Shown here in pieces: positions 56,254-64,000 of a DNA stretch of 64,000 nucleotides. The notes beneath the pieces are model-generated. The model saw only the letters and a list, made by a program, of their open reading frames with translations, had not been told where the DNA came from and ran no database searches. Numbering within the stretch: position 1 is the stretch's first letter; every line of letters begins with the position of its first letter. The position numbers and the translations under genes are program-made. Source of the stretch: DATMNI01 sp963817515 (GTDB taxonomy: Bacteria; Acidobacteriota; Terriglobia; Bryobacterales; Bryobacteraceae); the NCBI GenBank assembly GCA_963817515.1, contig CAWFPJ010000002.1, positions 42,103-106,102 of the forward strand. Direction: 5' to 3'.

Positions 56254-57369
56254 TCAACCGATGGACTCCTCGCGCACCGTGATGCTGCGGATGTAATCGG
56301 TATCGAGGGCGTAGCCCAAGCCCGGCTCGTCGCGAACCACGATGGTGCCGCGCGGCGTTGTTTCCACCGCGGGCTGGATGATGTCCTGCTTCCAGTACCG
56401 CCGGCTGGCCGAGACGTCGCCCGGCAGCACGAAATTGGGCAGCGTGGCCAGCGCCACATTGTGCGCGCGCCCAATGCCGGCCTCCAGCATGCCGCCGCAC
56501 CAGACGGGAATTCCGGCTGCCTGCGCCACATCGTGTACGCGCCGGGCTTCGCGGAAGCCGCCTACGCGCCCCAGTTTGATGTTGATAATGCCGCAGGCGC
56601 GCATTTTGATGGCTTGCTCGGCGTGATGCGCGGAGCGAATGCACTCATCCAGGCAAATGGGCGTTTGCAGTTTTGACTGCAGCTCGGCGTGGTCTATGAT
56701 GTCGTCGTGGCTGAGCGGCTGCTCAATCATCATCAGGTAGAAATCATCCAGTTTGCGCAGGTGGTCCGTATCGGCCAGCGTGTAGGCCGAGTTGGCGTCG
56801 GCCATGAGTTTGATGGCGGGAAACCGCTCGCGCACCTGACGCACGACATCTACATCCCAACCCGGCTTGATCTTCATTTTGATGCGCTGGTAGCCATCGG
56901 CCAGTTCGTGCTCGATCTTGTCGATCAGTTGTTCCACCGAATCCTGAATGCCGATCGACACGCCGCATGGGATCTCATGCCGCGCGCCTCCGCCAATTTG
57001 CTTCCACAAGGGAACGCCCGCGCGCCGGGCTTCCAGCTCCCAGACGGCGGCCTCCAGTCCCCCACGCGCCATGTTGTGGCCGCGGATGTGGGCGGTCAGC
57101 GGGTAGACGTCTTCGGCCGATTGCAGCGGCTTGCCCAGCACGCGCGGCGCAACATAATCGCGCAAAATCATCCACGCCGAGCCGGTCCACTCTTCGTTGT
57201 AGAAGGGATTCTCACCGGCCGTAACTTCGCCCCACCCGGAGATGCCTTCGCACAGCACTTCCACCAGGATGATGTCGCGGCTGTAGGTGCGGGAGAAACT
57301 GGTCTCGAAGAAATGCACCAGCGGCATGCGGATCTGGCGCAGCGTGATTCGCTCGAGTTTCAATGCCAT
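56254..57369 (-). CDS. menC: o-Succinylbenzoate synthase / N-acylamino acid racemase
   Basis: 371 residues of the enolase superfamily, MenC type 2. The motifs are GYQRIKMKIKPGWD (KxK), LMADANSAY (first metal Asp), MMIEQPLSHDD (Glu), ICLDECIRS (Asp/Glu) and INIKLGRVGGFREA (second catalytic Lys), all intact. PVWCGGMLEAGIGRAHNVAL is the type 2 loop. The family catalyses OSB synthesis in menaquinone formation or racemises N-succinylamino acids, often both. No other men gene is near and the neighbouring gene is a GNAT of the type paired with N-succinylamino acid racemases, so racemisation is likelier here. Confidence 0.9.
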   Translation of the reverse strand: MALKLERITLRQIRMPLVHFFETSFSRTYSRDIILVEVLCEGISGWGEVTAGENPFYNEEWTGSAWMILRDYVAPRVLGKPLQSAEDVYPLTAHIRGHNMARGGLEAAVWELEARRAGVPLWKQIGGGARHEIPCGVSIGIQDSVEQLIDKIEHELADGYQRIKMKIKPGWDVDVVRQVRERFPAIKLMADANSAYTLADTDHLRKLDDFYLMMIEQPLSHDDIIDHAELQSKLQTPICLDECIRSAHHAEQAIKMRACGIINIKLGRVGGFREARRVHDVAQAAGIPVWCGGMLEAGIGRAHNVALATLPNFVLPGDVSASRRYWKQDIIQPAVETTPRGTIVVRDEPGLGYALDTDYIRSITVREESIG

Positions 57370-58145
57370 GCCTCCAGAAGGTAGGTTCCCTCAGTGTCGC
57401 TGCGCTCAAAACCCGTCACTGCCAGACCGCTTTCAAACGCGCGCAGAAACCGGTCCGCGTTGGCGGCTTGAATTTCGCGGGCGCGCACGCTGTCCACGGT
57501 GCGAATGTGCGCGATATCGGCCGGATACGAAATGTTTTCCTGTGGGTTTCGCACCACGAACGCGCCCGCCAGAATCGAGCGCACTCGCGGCGTGTCGATC
57601 CACCATTCGGCGATGCAACGGTCCGTCGGCAGGCCGCCGTGCAGCGGGCTGGAAGTGGTGCCGTACTGGTTGGGATAGTAGTGTCGTACAATCGCGCCCA
57701 GCCTTTCGATGTTCAGGAATGCGTTCTTGAGCTCCAGCGGATCGAATGTCCACTCGATCAGCTCAATGCCGCGCGAGAGTGCTTCTTCGCGCTGCCGCAG
57801 CTTCAGCCGCCGCCCGATTCCGGCATTGTGATACCCGGGCAGAACGCCCAGCATGTGGCTGTGCAGGTAGGGCAGGCCGACTGTTTTGATGCCGGGTTTA
57901 ACACCGTCTGTCTTTACACCGTCTGTCTTTATACCGGGAATGGCAAAACAGAAGCCCACCATTTCCGCGCCGTCGTATGCGCCGAACACGTGCCCGCCTA
58001 TTTTGCTGGCCACTACCAGAAAACGTACGGGAAGCAATTCGACCTCGGCAAAGCCCCAGATGACCTGCTGCAGGCGCAGCACATCCGAGAATTCATCGAG
58101 GCGGGACAATTGGCGAATTTCAATCACCTTTTCGCTTCCTGCCAT
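57360..58145 (-). CDS. GNAT acyltransferase (COG3375, NSAR-linked)
   Basis: 261 residues. The acyl-CoA site appears as LHSHMLGVLPGYHNAGIGRR (R/Q-x-x-G-x-G/A type). FGAYDGAEMVGFCFAIPG precedes it and IEWTFDPLELKNAFLNIERL follows. In Geobacillus-type clusters such proteins succinylate D-amino acids before racemisation and hydrolysis. Between those two segments a five-residue repeat, KTDGV KTDGV, comes from a perfect 15-base tandem duplication. The gene overlaps menC by ten bases and mazG by 22, so the three are co-translated. Confidence 0.85.
   Translation of the reverse strand: MAGSEKVIEIRQLSRLDEFSDVLRLQQVIWGFAEVELLPVRFLVVASKIGGHVFGAYDGAEMVGFCFAIPGIKTDGVKTDGVKPGIKTVGLPYLHSHMLGVLPGYHNAGIGRRLKLRQREEALSRGIELIEWTFDPLELKNAFLNIERLGAIVRHYYPNQYGTTSSPLHGGLPTDRCIAEWWIDTPRVRSILAGAFVVRNPQENISYPADIAHIRTVDSVRAREIQAANADRFLRAFESGLAVTGFERSDTEGTYLLEAWH
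57901..57930. repeat. 15-base tandem repeat inside the GNAT gene
   Basis: ACACCGTCTGTCTTT stands twice in a row (57901-57915, 57916-57930), with a related ...TTTGATGCCGGG flank on one side and ATACCGGG on the other. It encodes the KTDGV duplication and keeps the frame. Confidence 0.85.
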
Positions 58146-58909
58146 AGCGCCTCCATTTCCTGGATGTTGGAATCTTCCAGCTTCTTTCCGCGCTCCGCCA
58201 GGGTGCGTTCAATGAAGCCGAAGCGCTTCCGGAACTTGGCGTTGGTCTTTCGCAGGGCTTGCTCGGGGTCTACTTTTACAAACCGCGCCAGGTTGACCAG
58301 GACGAACAGCAGGTCGCCCATTTCGTCTTCCAGTTCATCCTGGGCCGCGCTGCGGCGGGCCTCATCCAGTTCCGCCAGTTCTTCATGAAGCTTCTCGATC
58401 ACCTGCTCGGGATTCTCCCAATCGAATCCCACGTGCGCCGCTCGCGACGCAATCTGCTGCGCCTCCACCAGCGCCGGAAGCGCGCGCGGCACCGAATGCA
58501 AGAGGCCTTCCTCCGCCTTTCCCTGGCCGCGTTTCTCAGCCGCCTTGGCTTCGCCCCAGATTTTCTTTACGTCGTCCGCGGACTGCGCCGTTTCATCCCC
58601 AAACACGTGCGGGTGCCTCCGGGTCAGCTTCTGGTTGATGGCATCCAGCGCGTCTTCGATGCGGAACAGGTCCTGCTCGGAGGCCATCTGGGCGTAGAAA
58701 ACGGCCTGTAACAGGAGGTCGCCAAGCTCTTCGGCCAGATCTTTCCAATTGCGCCGGTCGATGGCGTCCAGCACCTCATACGTCTCTTCCAGCGTGAAGG
58801 GCTTGATGCTGTCGAAAGTCTGCTCGCGATCCCAAGGGCAGCCGCCCGGCGCGCGCAGGCGTGCCATGATCCCGACCAGTTGTTGAAACTTTTCGCCAGC
58901 GGTTTTCAT
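58124..58909 (-). CDS. mazG: Nucleoside triphosphate pyrophosphohydrolase MazG
   Basis: 261 residues with two all-alpha MazG domains. The N-terminal one carries LRAPGGCPWDREQTFDSIKP, TLEETYEVLDAID and AEELGDLLLQAVFYAQ with the EExxE...ExxD magnesium residues. The C-terminal one carries EKLHEELAELDEA and LEDEMGDLLFVLVNLARF. It hydrolyses non-canonical or excess NTPs to NMP and pyrophosphate. First gene of the minus-strand unit and divergent from the histidine kinase operon. Confidence 0.95.
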   Translation of the reverse strand: MKTAGEKFQQLVGIMARLRAPGGCPWDREQTFDSIKPFTLEETYEVLDAIDRRNWKDLAEELGDLLLQAVFYAQMASEQDLFRIEDALDAINQKLTRRHPHVFGDETAQSADDVKKIWGEAKAAEKRGQGKAEEGLLHSVPRALPALVEAQQIASRAAHVGFDWENPEQVIEKLHEELAELDEARRSAAQDELEDEMGDLLFVLVNLARFVKVDPEQALRKTNAKFRKRFGFIERTLAERGKKLEDSNIQEMEALWQEAKR

Positions 58910-58958
58910 TTGGGAGGGGTTTCCCCCAATTTAACATACGCGTCGCCAGCCGCCTCAC

Positions 58959-59013
58959 CGTGACACAAACGTGACAGATCCCGAACCGTATTCGGAATCG
59001 CTGCGTGTACAAT
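58959..59013 (+). promoter_or_regulatory. Regulated promoter of the histidine kinase operon
   Basis: Two exact CGTGACA boxes at 58959-58965 and 58970-58976 start 11 bases apart, the one-turn spacing used by OmpR-family regulators. TACAAT (59008-59013) is the likely -10 box; there is no good -35 box, as expected for an activated promoter. Start codons GTG 59015 and ATG 59021 lie so close that the message would be nearly leaderless. Confidence 0.6.
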
Positions 59014-59014
59014 C

Positions 59015-60956
59015 GTGGGTATGATGACGCCACTGAAGGAGTGGCTCAAGCCGCCCCGCAGTCTGCTCATCATACTCTTCCTGCTTACCCTCGTCTCCGT
59101 GTCTGCGTTGGGCTGGTTCGGGTGGAAACTGCTGGAGCAGGAACGCGTGGTCGAAGCGCAGCGGGCACAGGACCGCGTGGAACAGGCCGCGGACCGGATC
59201 GCCGCCACCATGCGCGGGACGCTGGCCGAGACCGGAGAACGCCTGGGCGCGTGGGCGGCATCCCCGCCGTCGGACGGCAAGCCGGATGAGGGTTTGCTGC
59301 TGATCCTCACCGAAAGCAGCCTGGCCGCATTTCCGCCGGAGCGGCTGCTCTACCGGCCCTTTCCTTCGCCTGAGCCAGAAGCCGCCCCAGACCTCTTTGC
59401 CGAGGGTGAAGTGCTCGAATTCCAACAATCTCAGCCCGTCAGAGCGCTCGAATGGTATCGGAATCTGGCCCAGTCGAAGGACCCAGCGGTTCGGGCAGGC
59501 GCACTCATGCGCATGGGCCGCGTGTTACGGAAAACGGCGCCCGGCGAACCAACGCGCAAGGTTTATGCGCAGTTGGCGGCAATCCACGGCGTGAGGGTTG
59601 CGGGCGCGCCGGCGGAGCTTGTGGGTTGGCACGCGCTCTGCGAGTTGCCAGGCCGGCCCGGGGACACGGAAGCTTTGAAGGCCGGCCTGCTTGGCGCGCG
59701 CTGGCATCTGACCAGGGGACAGTTCGAATATTACTGGTCGGAGGCTTCCCGCATGTCGGGAAGAGAAGCATCGCCGCCGGCGGAGCCAGTAGCGCTGGCC
59801 GAAGCCGCGTCGCTGGCATGGGGACAACGCATGCGTGAGCCGAACGCTCGCGGGCAGGGCATTGTCCTGGTAGACGGCCGGCCGTTCTTCCTGATCTGGC
59901 GCGGCAGCACGGGACGGCGGGCGGTGCTGGTGACCAGGCCCGATTCGATGATGAAGCCCGCGCTGGCCGGCAACCAATTCTTCGTGGCCGCCGTGGATAG
60001 CGATGGGCGGGCCCTGGCAGGGCAATACCCGCGGCCCTCCGGCTCTCACCGGACCGATCTGGAGGGCCGCGGGTACGCGGTGCGAACGGCTGCCGAAAGC
60101 CAGCTTCCGTGGACGCTCTACGTCACCGGCTCGCAAAGCGCTTTGGATGGGGGCATGCTGACGCGCCAGCGCTTCCTTCTTCTCGGCATTTCCGTGATGG
60201 TCCTGTTCCTGATTGCCGGCACGTATTTTATCGCGCGCGCCATCCGCCGGGAAATGGAAGTATCTCGTATGCAATCGGATTTCGTCTCGGCGGTCTCGCA
60301 CGAGTTCCGCTCGCCGCTCACTTCCATTCGGCAACTGTCGGAGATCCTGATGCTCGGCAGAGTGCCCAATGAGGAGCGCCGCCATATCTATTACGAGACC
60401 CTGGTGCGGGAAACCGCGCGGCTGCAGCGGCTGGTGGAATCGCTGCTCAACTTCGGTCACATGGAGGCGGGCGCGCGCCAATACCGCTTCGAAGAACTGG
60501 AGGCGGCCACGCTGGTGGAGCGCGTGGTGGGGGAGTTCGCGCCGCAAATCGCCGGCGCCGGCCGCCAGATCGAAGTGCATGGGGCCGGGCTATCGATGCC
60601 AGCTCGAAGCCGACCCAGAGGCGCTCTCCGTGGCTCTTCGAAACCTGGTGGACAATGCGCTCAAGTACTCGCCGAATTGCCCCACTGTATGGGTGGAATG
60701 GGAGGCTCAAAACGAATATGTGGCGATCCGCGTGCGCGATCAAGGAGCGGGCATTCCAGTTTGGGAACGCAAAGCCATCTTCCGGAAGTTCGTACGCGGA
60801 ACCGCGTCCGTGGCGGGGAATGTGAAAGGCTCCGGAGTTGGCCTGGCCATGGTGCGCCATATCGTGGCGGCCCATGGGGGCATGATCAAAGTGGCCAGCG
60901 AACCAGGCCAGGGGAGCACGTTTACCATGCTGCTGCCCGCGGTGGAGCGGCCATGA
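59015..60956 (+). CDS. Sensor histidine kinase, one frameshift
   Basis: GTG at 59015, or ATG 59021/59024. Two membrane helices (about 15-38, IILFLLTLVSVSALGWFGW; and about 385-410, LLLGISVMVLFLIAGTYFIA) enclose a large periplasmic domain with TPR-like helices (ALEWYRNLAQSKDPAVRAGA). The kinase part has SDFVSAVSHEFRSPLTSIRQ with the phospho-His. Between about 60585 and 60612 a one-base break separates it from the ATP-binding part (LEADPEALSVALRN; NLVDNALKYSP; VRDQGAGIPVWERK; KGSGVGLAMVRHI). Joined, it has about 646 residues. The stop overlaps the regulator ATG. Read in a single frame it would seem fused to the regulator, which is an artefact of the break. Confidence 0.82.
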
Positions 60957-61630
60957 CGCGCATTCTGGTGGTGGAAGACGAGCCCGGAATCGCTCTTGGG
61001 TTGGAAGACGACCTGAAGATGGAGGGCTATGAAGTGGAGACCGTGGGAGACGGAGTGGCGGCCACACGTAGAGCGCGCGAGACGGCGTTCGATTTGATCC
61101 TGCTGGATGTCATGCTGCCCGGCAAAGACGGCTTCGAAGTGTGCCGTGAGTTGCGCCATGCCGGGCTGCGTACTCCGATCCTGATGCTGACGGCGAAGAC
61201 CCAGGAAGCCGAGAAGGTGATGGGCCTGGAATTGGGCGCCGATGATTACGTGACTAAGCCCTTCGGCACGCGCGAACTCCGCGCCCGTATCAAGGCCCTG
61301 CTGCGGCGCGGAAACGGCGAGCAGGAACTGGAGCGCTGCCGCTTCGGAGACGTGGAGGTGGATTTCCAGCGCGGCGAATTGCGCCGGGCGGGCAACGCCG
61401 TGGACCTAACGCCGATTGAGTTCAAGCTGCTGGCATTGTTCATCCGCGCGCGCGGCCGCGTGCTGAGCCGCGACCGGCTACTGGCAGGCGCCTGGGGGCC
61501 CGATACGTTCGCCTCCGAGCGGATAGTCGATAACCACATCGTCAACCTTAGAAGAAAGATTGAGCAGGACCCGGCCAATCCCCGCTACCTGCGCAATGTG
61601 CGCGGCCTGGGTTACCGTTTTGATGGTTGA
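60953..61630 (+). CDS. OmpR/PhoB-family response regulator
   Basis: 225 residues. Receiver: ILVVEDEPGIALGLEDDLK, phospho-Asp in LILLDVMLPGKDGFEV, LMLTAKTQ and YVTKPFGTREL. Winged helix: VDFQRGELRRAGNAVDLTPI, EFKLLALFIRARGRVLSRDR, IVDNHIVNLRRKIEQD and the final YLRNVRGLGYRFDG. It overlaps the kinase stop (ATGA). As an OmpR-type protein it should bind direct repeats; the candidate targets are the two CGTGACA-type repeat pairs before the kinase and before the next gene. Confidence 0.95.
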   Translation: MTRILVVEDEPGIALGLEDDLKMEGYEVETVGDGVAATRRARETAFDLILLDVMLPGKDGFEVCRELRHAGLRTPILMLTAKTQEAEKVMGLELGADDYVTKPFGTRELRARIKALLRRGNGEQELERCRFGDVEVDFQRGELRRAGNAVDLTPIEFKLLALFIRARGRVLSRDRLLAGAWGPDTFASERIVDNHIVNLRRKIEQDPANPRYLRNVRGLGYRFDG

Positions 61631-61644
61631 ATTACAGGCGGAAA

Positions 61645-61699
61645 TGTTACGCAGATCTGACAATTCCCGGACCGCATTCACGCACTGCCTCCGTACACT
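61645..61699 (+). promoter_or_regulatory. Second promoter with the same architecture
   Basis: TGTTACG (61645-61651) and TCTGACA (61656-61662) are 11 bases apart, and TACACT (61694-61699) lies 38 bases after the start of the second box, exactly as at 58970/59008. The sequence between also aligns (TCCCG, ACCG, ATTC in the same register). The ATG at 61710 follows eleven bases after the -10 box. Confidence 0.6.
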
Positions 61700-61709
61700 G
61701 TCGTTTGGG

Positions 61710-62528
61710 ATGGTAGCGATGGTGCTGGCCGCGGCGGAACAGGGCGCGCACTCCGAGCGGCAATTGGAAGCCGCGATTCACCGTGAAATCGTGCTGGGCG
61801 ACCTTCCAGGCGCGATCGCACAATACAAGACGGTTCTGGCGCAAGCGGGAAACGCACGAACGGTTGCGGCGCGGGCGCTGTTTCAGATTGGGCAGTGCCT
61901 GGACAAACAGGGGCAGCGGAAAGACGCGCACGATGCTTACCGGCGAATCGTCAATGAGTATTCTGACCAGCCGGAGATTGTTGCGGAGGCGCGTGTCAGG
62001 CTAGCCAGTTGGCAGGATGCGCAGCCGGGTCCGCGAAACCTCAAGTTCGAAGAAGGAGTGCCGGGAAAAGTTCCGCCCGGCTGGTTTGTGCCGTCGCTGC
62101 CAAGAGACGCGGATTACTCGGCTGAACTGCGCCGCAACGGCTGCCGCAGCGCCGGCGGTTGTGCTGTGGTGTTGGTGCCGGCCAATGCGCCGAGACCTTT
62201 GGGCACCCTGATGCAGAGCTTCAGCGCCGACGCGTACCGGGGCAAGACCGTCCGGCTGCGCGCGTGGCTTCGGCTGGAAATTGGCCTCAGGGAGAGTGAC
62301 GCGAACCCGGAGGATCGGGCGCAGATGTGGTTGACTGTTGACCGCGCCAATCGACGGGTTGGCTTCTCGGACAACATGGACGACCGGCCGCTCCGATCTG
62401 CAGAGTGGACCCGATGCGAAATCACCGGCGAAATCGATGAGGATGCCCAGTTCATTAATTTCGGCTTTATGTCCATAGGCAGGGGGCGGGTCTGGGTTGA
62501 CGACGTGTCCTTTGAGATCGTGAAGTAA
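61710..62528 (+). CDS. TPR-like exported protein with carbohydrate-binding-like domain
   Basis: 272 residues from ATG 61710, chosen by the promoter distance; a short hydrophobic start (MVAMVLAAAEQG) may be a weak signal. Residues about 15-95 are TPR-like: LEAAIHREIVLGDLPGAIAQ, AARALFQIGQCLDKQGQRKD, AYRRIVNEYSDQPEIVAEAR. The C-terminal half reads NLKFEEGVPGKVPPGWFVPS, then RGKTVRLRAWLRLE and FGFMSIGRGRVWVDDVSFEI, a jelly-roll domain pattern common in acidobacterial exported proteins. It shares promoter architecture with the kinase operon and so is a likely target of the regulator. Confidence 0.75.
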   Translation: MVAMVLAAAEQGAHSERQLEAAIHREIVLGDLPGAIAQYKTVLAQAGNARTVAARALFQIGQCLDKQGQRKDAHDAYRRIVNEYSDQPEIVAEARVRLASWQDAQPGPRNLKFEEGVPGKVPPGWFVPSLPRDADYSAELRRNGCRSAGGCAVVLVPANAPRPLGTLMQSFSADAYRGKTVRLRAWLRLEIGLRESDANPEDRAQMWLTVDRANRRVGFSDNMDDRPLRSAEWTRCEITGEIDEDAQFINFGFMSIGRGRVWVDDVSFEIVK

Positions 62529-62592
62529 CGCGTAGGCGTCCCTGCCTGCGTTCCTGCAAGACCAAGCCGGATTCCTGTAAGGAGAGCTGTGT

Positions 62593-63918
62593 ATGCACAA
62601 ACTGACAAGAACTGTGGGCCTGATGCGTAGCATCAGCCTGGTACTAGCCTTCGCAATGCTGGCTCATGCGCAGAAACCCGAGAAAAAAACTAAAGATCAA
62701 GGGGAGTTCGACATTTACAATGAGGTCCTCAAAGACATCAACGGCAACAGCTTCACGAAAGCCCTGACTGATCTCGACACGTGGAAGCAGAAGTATCCGG
62801 ACTCGGACTACAAAGAAGATCGCAAGGCCTTCTACGTCCAGGCTTACGCCGGCGCCGGCCAGGCGGCCAAATCCGTGGATGCGGCCGGCGAATTGCTTTC
62901 CCAGGATCTCGAGGCTCTTTTTCCCGGCTCCGCCGGACAAGGCACCGTCATCCGGCTGCTCTATAACACCGCGTGGGCCATCGCTCACGTACCAAGCCCC
63001 ACCCCGGAGGAATTGGCGGTGGGCGACAAGGCGGCGCACCGCTTGCTGGAGTATGACAAGCAACTGCCGGGCACGTCCGCGGAGCAATGGGCCCAGGCGC
63101 GCGCAGACATGCAAGAGAAGGCCAAGGCCGCGCTGCTCTATGTCGCCATGCTGCCAGGAATTCAAGCCATGGCCAGGCAGCCACCCGACTGTGCCGCCGC
63201 CGAAGCCGCTTACGTCAGCGCCATTGGCGGCTACCCGGACAAGGCTGCACTCTCGTACGAACTGGGCCGGGCATTGAGTTGCGAAGCCAGGCAGAATCGC
63301 GACAAAGTGTCGCCGGCAATCTATGCGTTCGAACGCGCCGCGGTGATCGACGCCACGTTGGGCGACCCCAAGAACGACCCCGGGAAGATCCGCGACTTCG
63401 CCGACAACTACTATACGCGGATCCATGGCAGCGACGAAGGGTTGGACCAGCTTAAGCAGCAGGTGAAACAAGCGCCGCTTCCGCCGCCCGGCTTCAAGAT
63501 CAAGACCGCCAGCGAGATTCTGGAGGAAAAGCAGGCGTTGTTTGAAAAAAGCAATCCGCAGCTTGCCCTGTGGATGAAAATCAAGGCCGCGCTTGCCGAC
63601 ACCGGCGGCGAGGAGTACTTCGAGAGCCAGTTGAAGGACTCCGCGGTGCCTCAGCTCCGGGGCACGCTGGTGGCAGCCAGGCCCGTGTGCAGGCCGAAGG
63701 AACTGCTGGTGGCGGTGAGCCTCCCCGATGCTTCGAAAACTGTCAAGCCGGAGATTGCTTTGAAGCTCGACAATCTGCTCGGCGGCAAAGTAGAGCTGAA
63801 TACGGAAATTCAGTGGGAAGGCGTTCCGTCAGCATTTGTGAAAGATCCGTTCCTCTTGACCATGGACACCGAGACCGCCAAGATTCAAGGGCTCAAGACC
63901 ACGCCCTGCAAAAGGTAG
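62593..63918 (+). CDS. Acidobacterial exported TPR-like protein
   Basis: 441 residues. AAGGAG about ten bases before ATG; signal peptide LMRSISLVLAFAMLAHAQ. Helical repeats follow: FDIYNEVLKDINGNSFTKAL, TDLDTWKQKYPDSDYKEDRK, KAAHRLLEYDKQLPGTSAEQ, SPAIYAFERAAVIDATLGDP, and a C-terminal beta part (LRGTLVAARPVCRPKELLVA; IALKLDNLLGGKVELNTEIQ). Proteins like this are frequent in Candidatus Solibacter relatives and have no assigned function. It starts 64 bases after the previous stop. The last 82 bases of the window after its stop hold nothing recognisable. Confidence 0.78.
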   Translation: MHKLTRTVGLMRSISLVLAFAMLAHAQKPEKKTKDQGEFDIYNEVLKDINGNSFTKALTDLDTWKQKYPDSDYKEDRKAFYVQAYAGAGQAAKSVDAAGELLSQDLEALFPGSAGQGTVIRLLYNTAWAIAHVPSPTPEELAVGDKAAHRLLEYDKQLPGTSAEQWAQARADMQEKAKAALLYVAMLPGIQAMARQPPDCAAAEAAYVSAIGGYPDKAALSYELGRALSCEARQNRDKVSPAIYAFERAAVIDATLGDPKNDPGKIRDFADNYYTRIHGSDEGLDQLKQQVKQAPLPPPGFKIKTASEILEEKQALFEKSNPQLALWMKIKAALADTGGEEYFESQLKDSAVPQLRGTLVAARPVCRPKELLVAVSLPDASKTVKPEIALKLDNLLGGKVELNTEIQWEGVPSAFVKDPFLLTMDTETAKIQGLKTTPCKR

Positions 63919-64000
63919 CTCCTCGCCGGAAGGACGGTCGGGGTGCAGACATTTAGACGGGAACTGATCGGCACGAGGAAACCGCCGGCGCCCTCCTTCG

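Noticed and set aside
54951..56531. Extended 526-residue MFS protein
   Set aside because: The first 95 residues overlap menC in another frame and are not membrane-like; the MFS start motif begins at 56246.
59015..61630. Apparent single-chain fusion of histidine kinase and response regulator
   Set aside because: The uninterrupted frame skips the ATP-binding domain, which is complete in another frame. One indel near 60600 explains it; the regulator has its own ATG at 60953.

Overview
The window looks like chromosomal DNA of an Acidobacteriota bacterium, most likely of the Bryobacterales/Candidatus Solibacter type. The call rests on the combination of GC-rich sequence, an Oar-type TonB-dependent receptor, DUF1501 next to DUF1549/DUF1553, DUF2934, lone carboxypeptidase-regulatory-like secreted proteins, acidobacterial TPR proteins and scattered hairpin repeats. 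It is inferred from gene content, not from a marker gene. I see no rRNA, tRNA, CRISPR array, phage or transposase.

Layout. 1-5.6 kb: end of an FG-GAP/ASPIC protein, a frame-broken TPR lipoprotein and a heavily frameshifted Oar-like receptor. 5.9-12.1 kb: lactonase beta-propeller, the DUF1501-DUF1549/1553 pair, a cytochrome c-HhH fusion, an orphan receiver and a DUF2934 protein. 12.4-21.6 kb: an aldolase/sugar-isomerase/nuclease-like cluster, a DUF697-like protein, a repeat-containing glycine-zipper protein, an SDR and two tandem carboxypeptidase-regulatory-like paralogues. 21.7-27.0 kb: a compact cassette of a B12-type radical SAM protein, a giant PRTase-AMMECR1-alpha/alpha-toroid fusion and a short Lys/Pro-rich protein with nine (I/V)xE(V/I)AP(P) repeats. 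I read this as an undescribed RiPP-like peptide-modification system, the most notable item here. 27.1-37.2 kb, all minus strand: respiratory genes (Rieske, split cytochrome b, octahaem cytochrome c, cupredoxin-like lipoprotein, haem o synthase, ABC exporter, SCO1, DUF420). 37.4-44.3 kb: a glycosyltransferase interrupted by a double hairpin, an amidohydrolase, and a PP2C phosphatase plus hybrid histidine kinase. 44.5-54.9 kb: GH116 glycosidase, COG0523 GTPase, SMP-30 and PQQ dehydrogenase, secreted RraA-like protein, purine nucleoside permease and an SDR lacking the usual catalytic Tyr/Lys. 54.9-58.9 kb, minus strand: mazG, GNAT, menC/NSAR, MFS. 59-64 kb: histidine kinase and OmpR-type regulator, then two TPR-like exported proteins. 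The kinase operon and the next gene share one promoter architecture.

How genes work together. The Rieske/cytochrome b/octahaem c block forms a quinol:cytochrome c reductase, and the following haem o synthase, SCO1 and DUF420 genes serve assembly of a haem-copper oxidase encoded elsewhere. menC/NSAR with GNAT resembles the N-succinylamino-acid racemase pathway. PQQ dehydrogenase, SMP-30, lactonase, amidohydrolase and GH116 indicate a life on plant-derived sugars and alcohols.

A caution on quality: at least ten genes contain one-base frame breaks, several inside G or C runs (29148, 38250, 43565, 26883, 41067), while long genes elsewhere are intact. Some breaks are probably sequence error; the receptor at 1.9-5.6 kb has so many that real decay is also possible.
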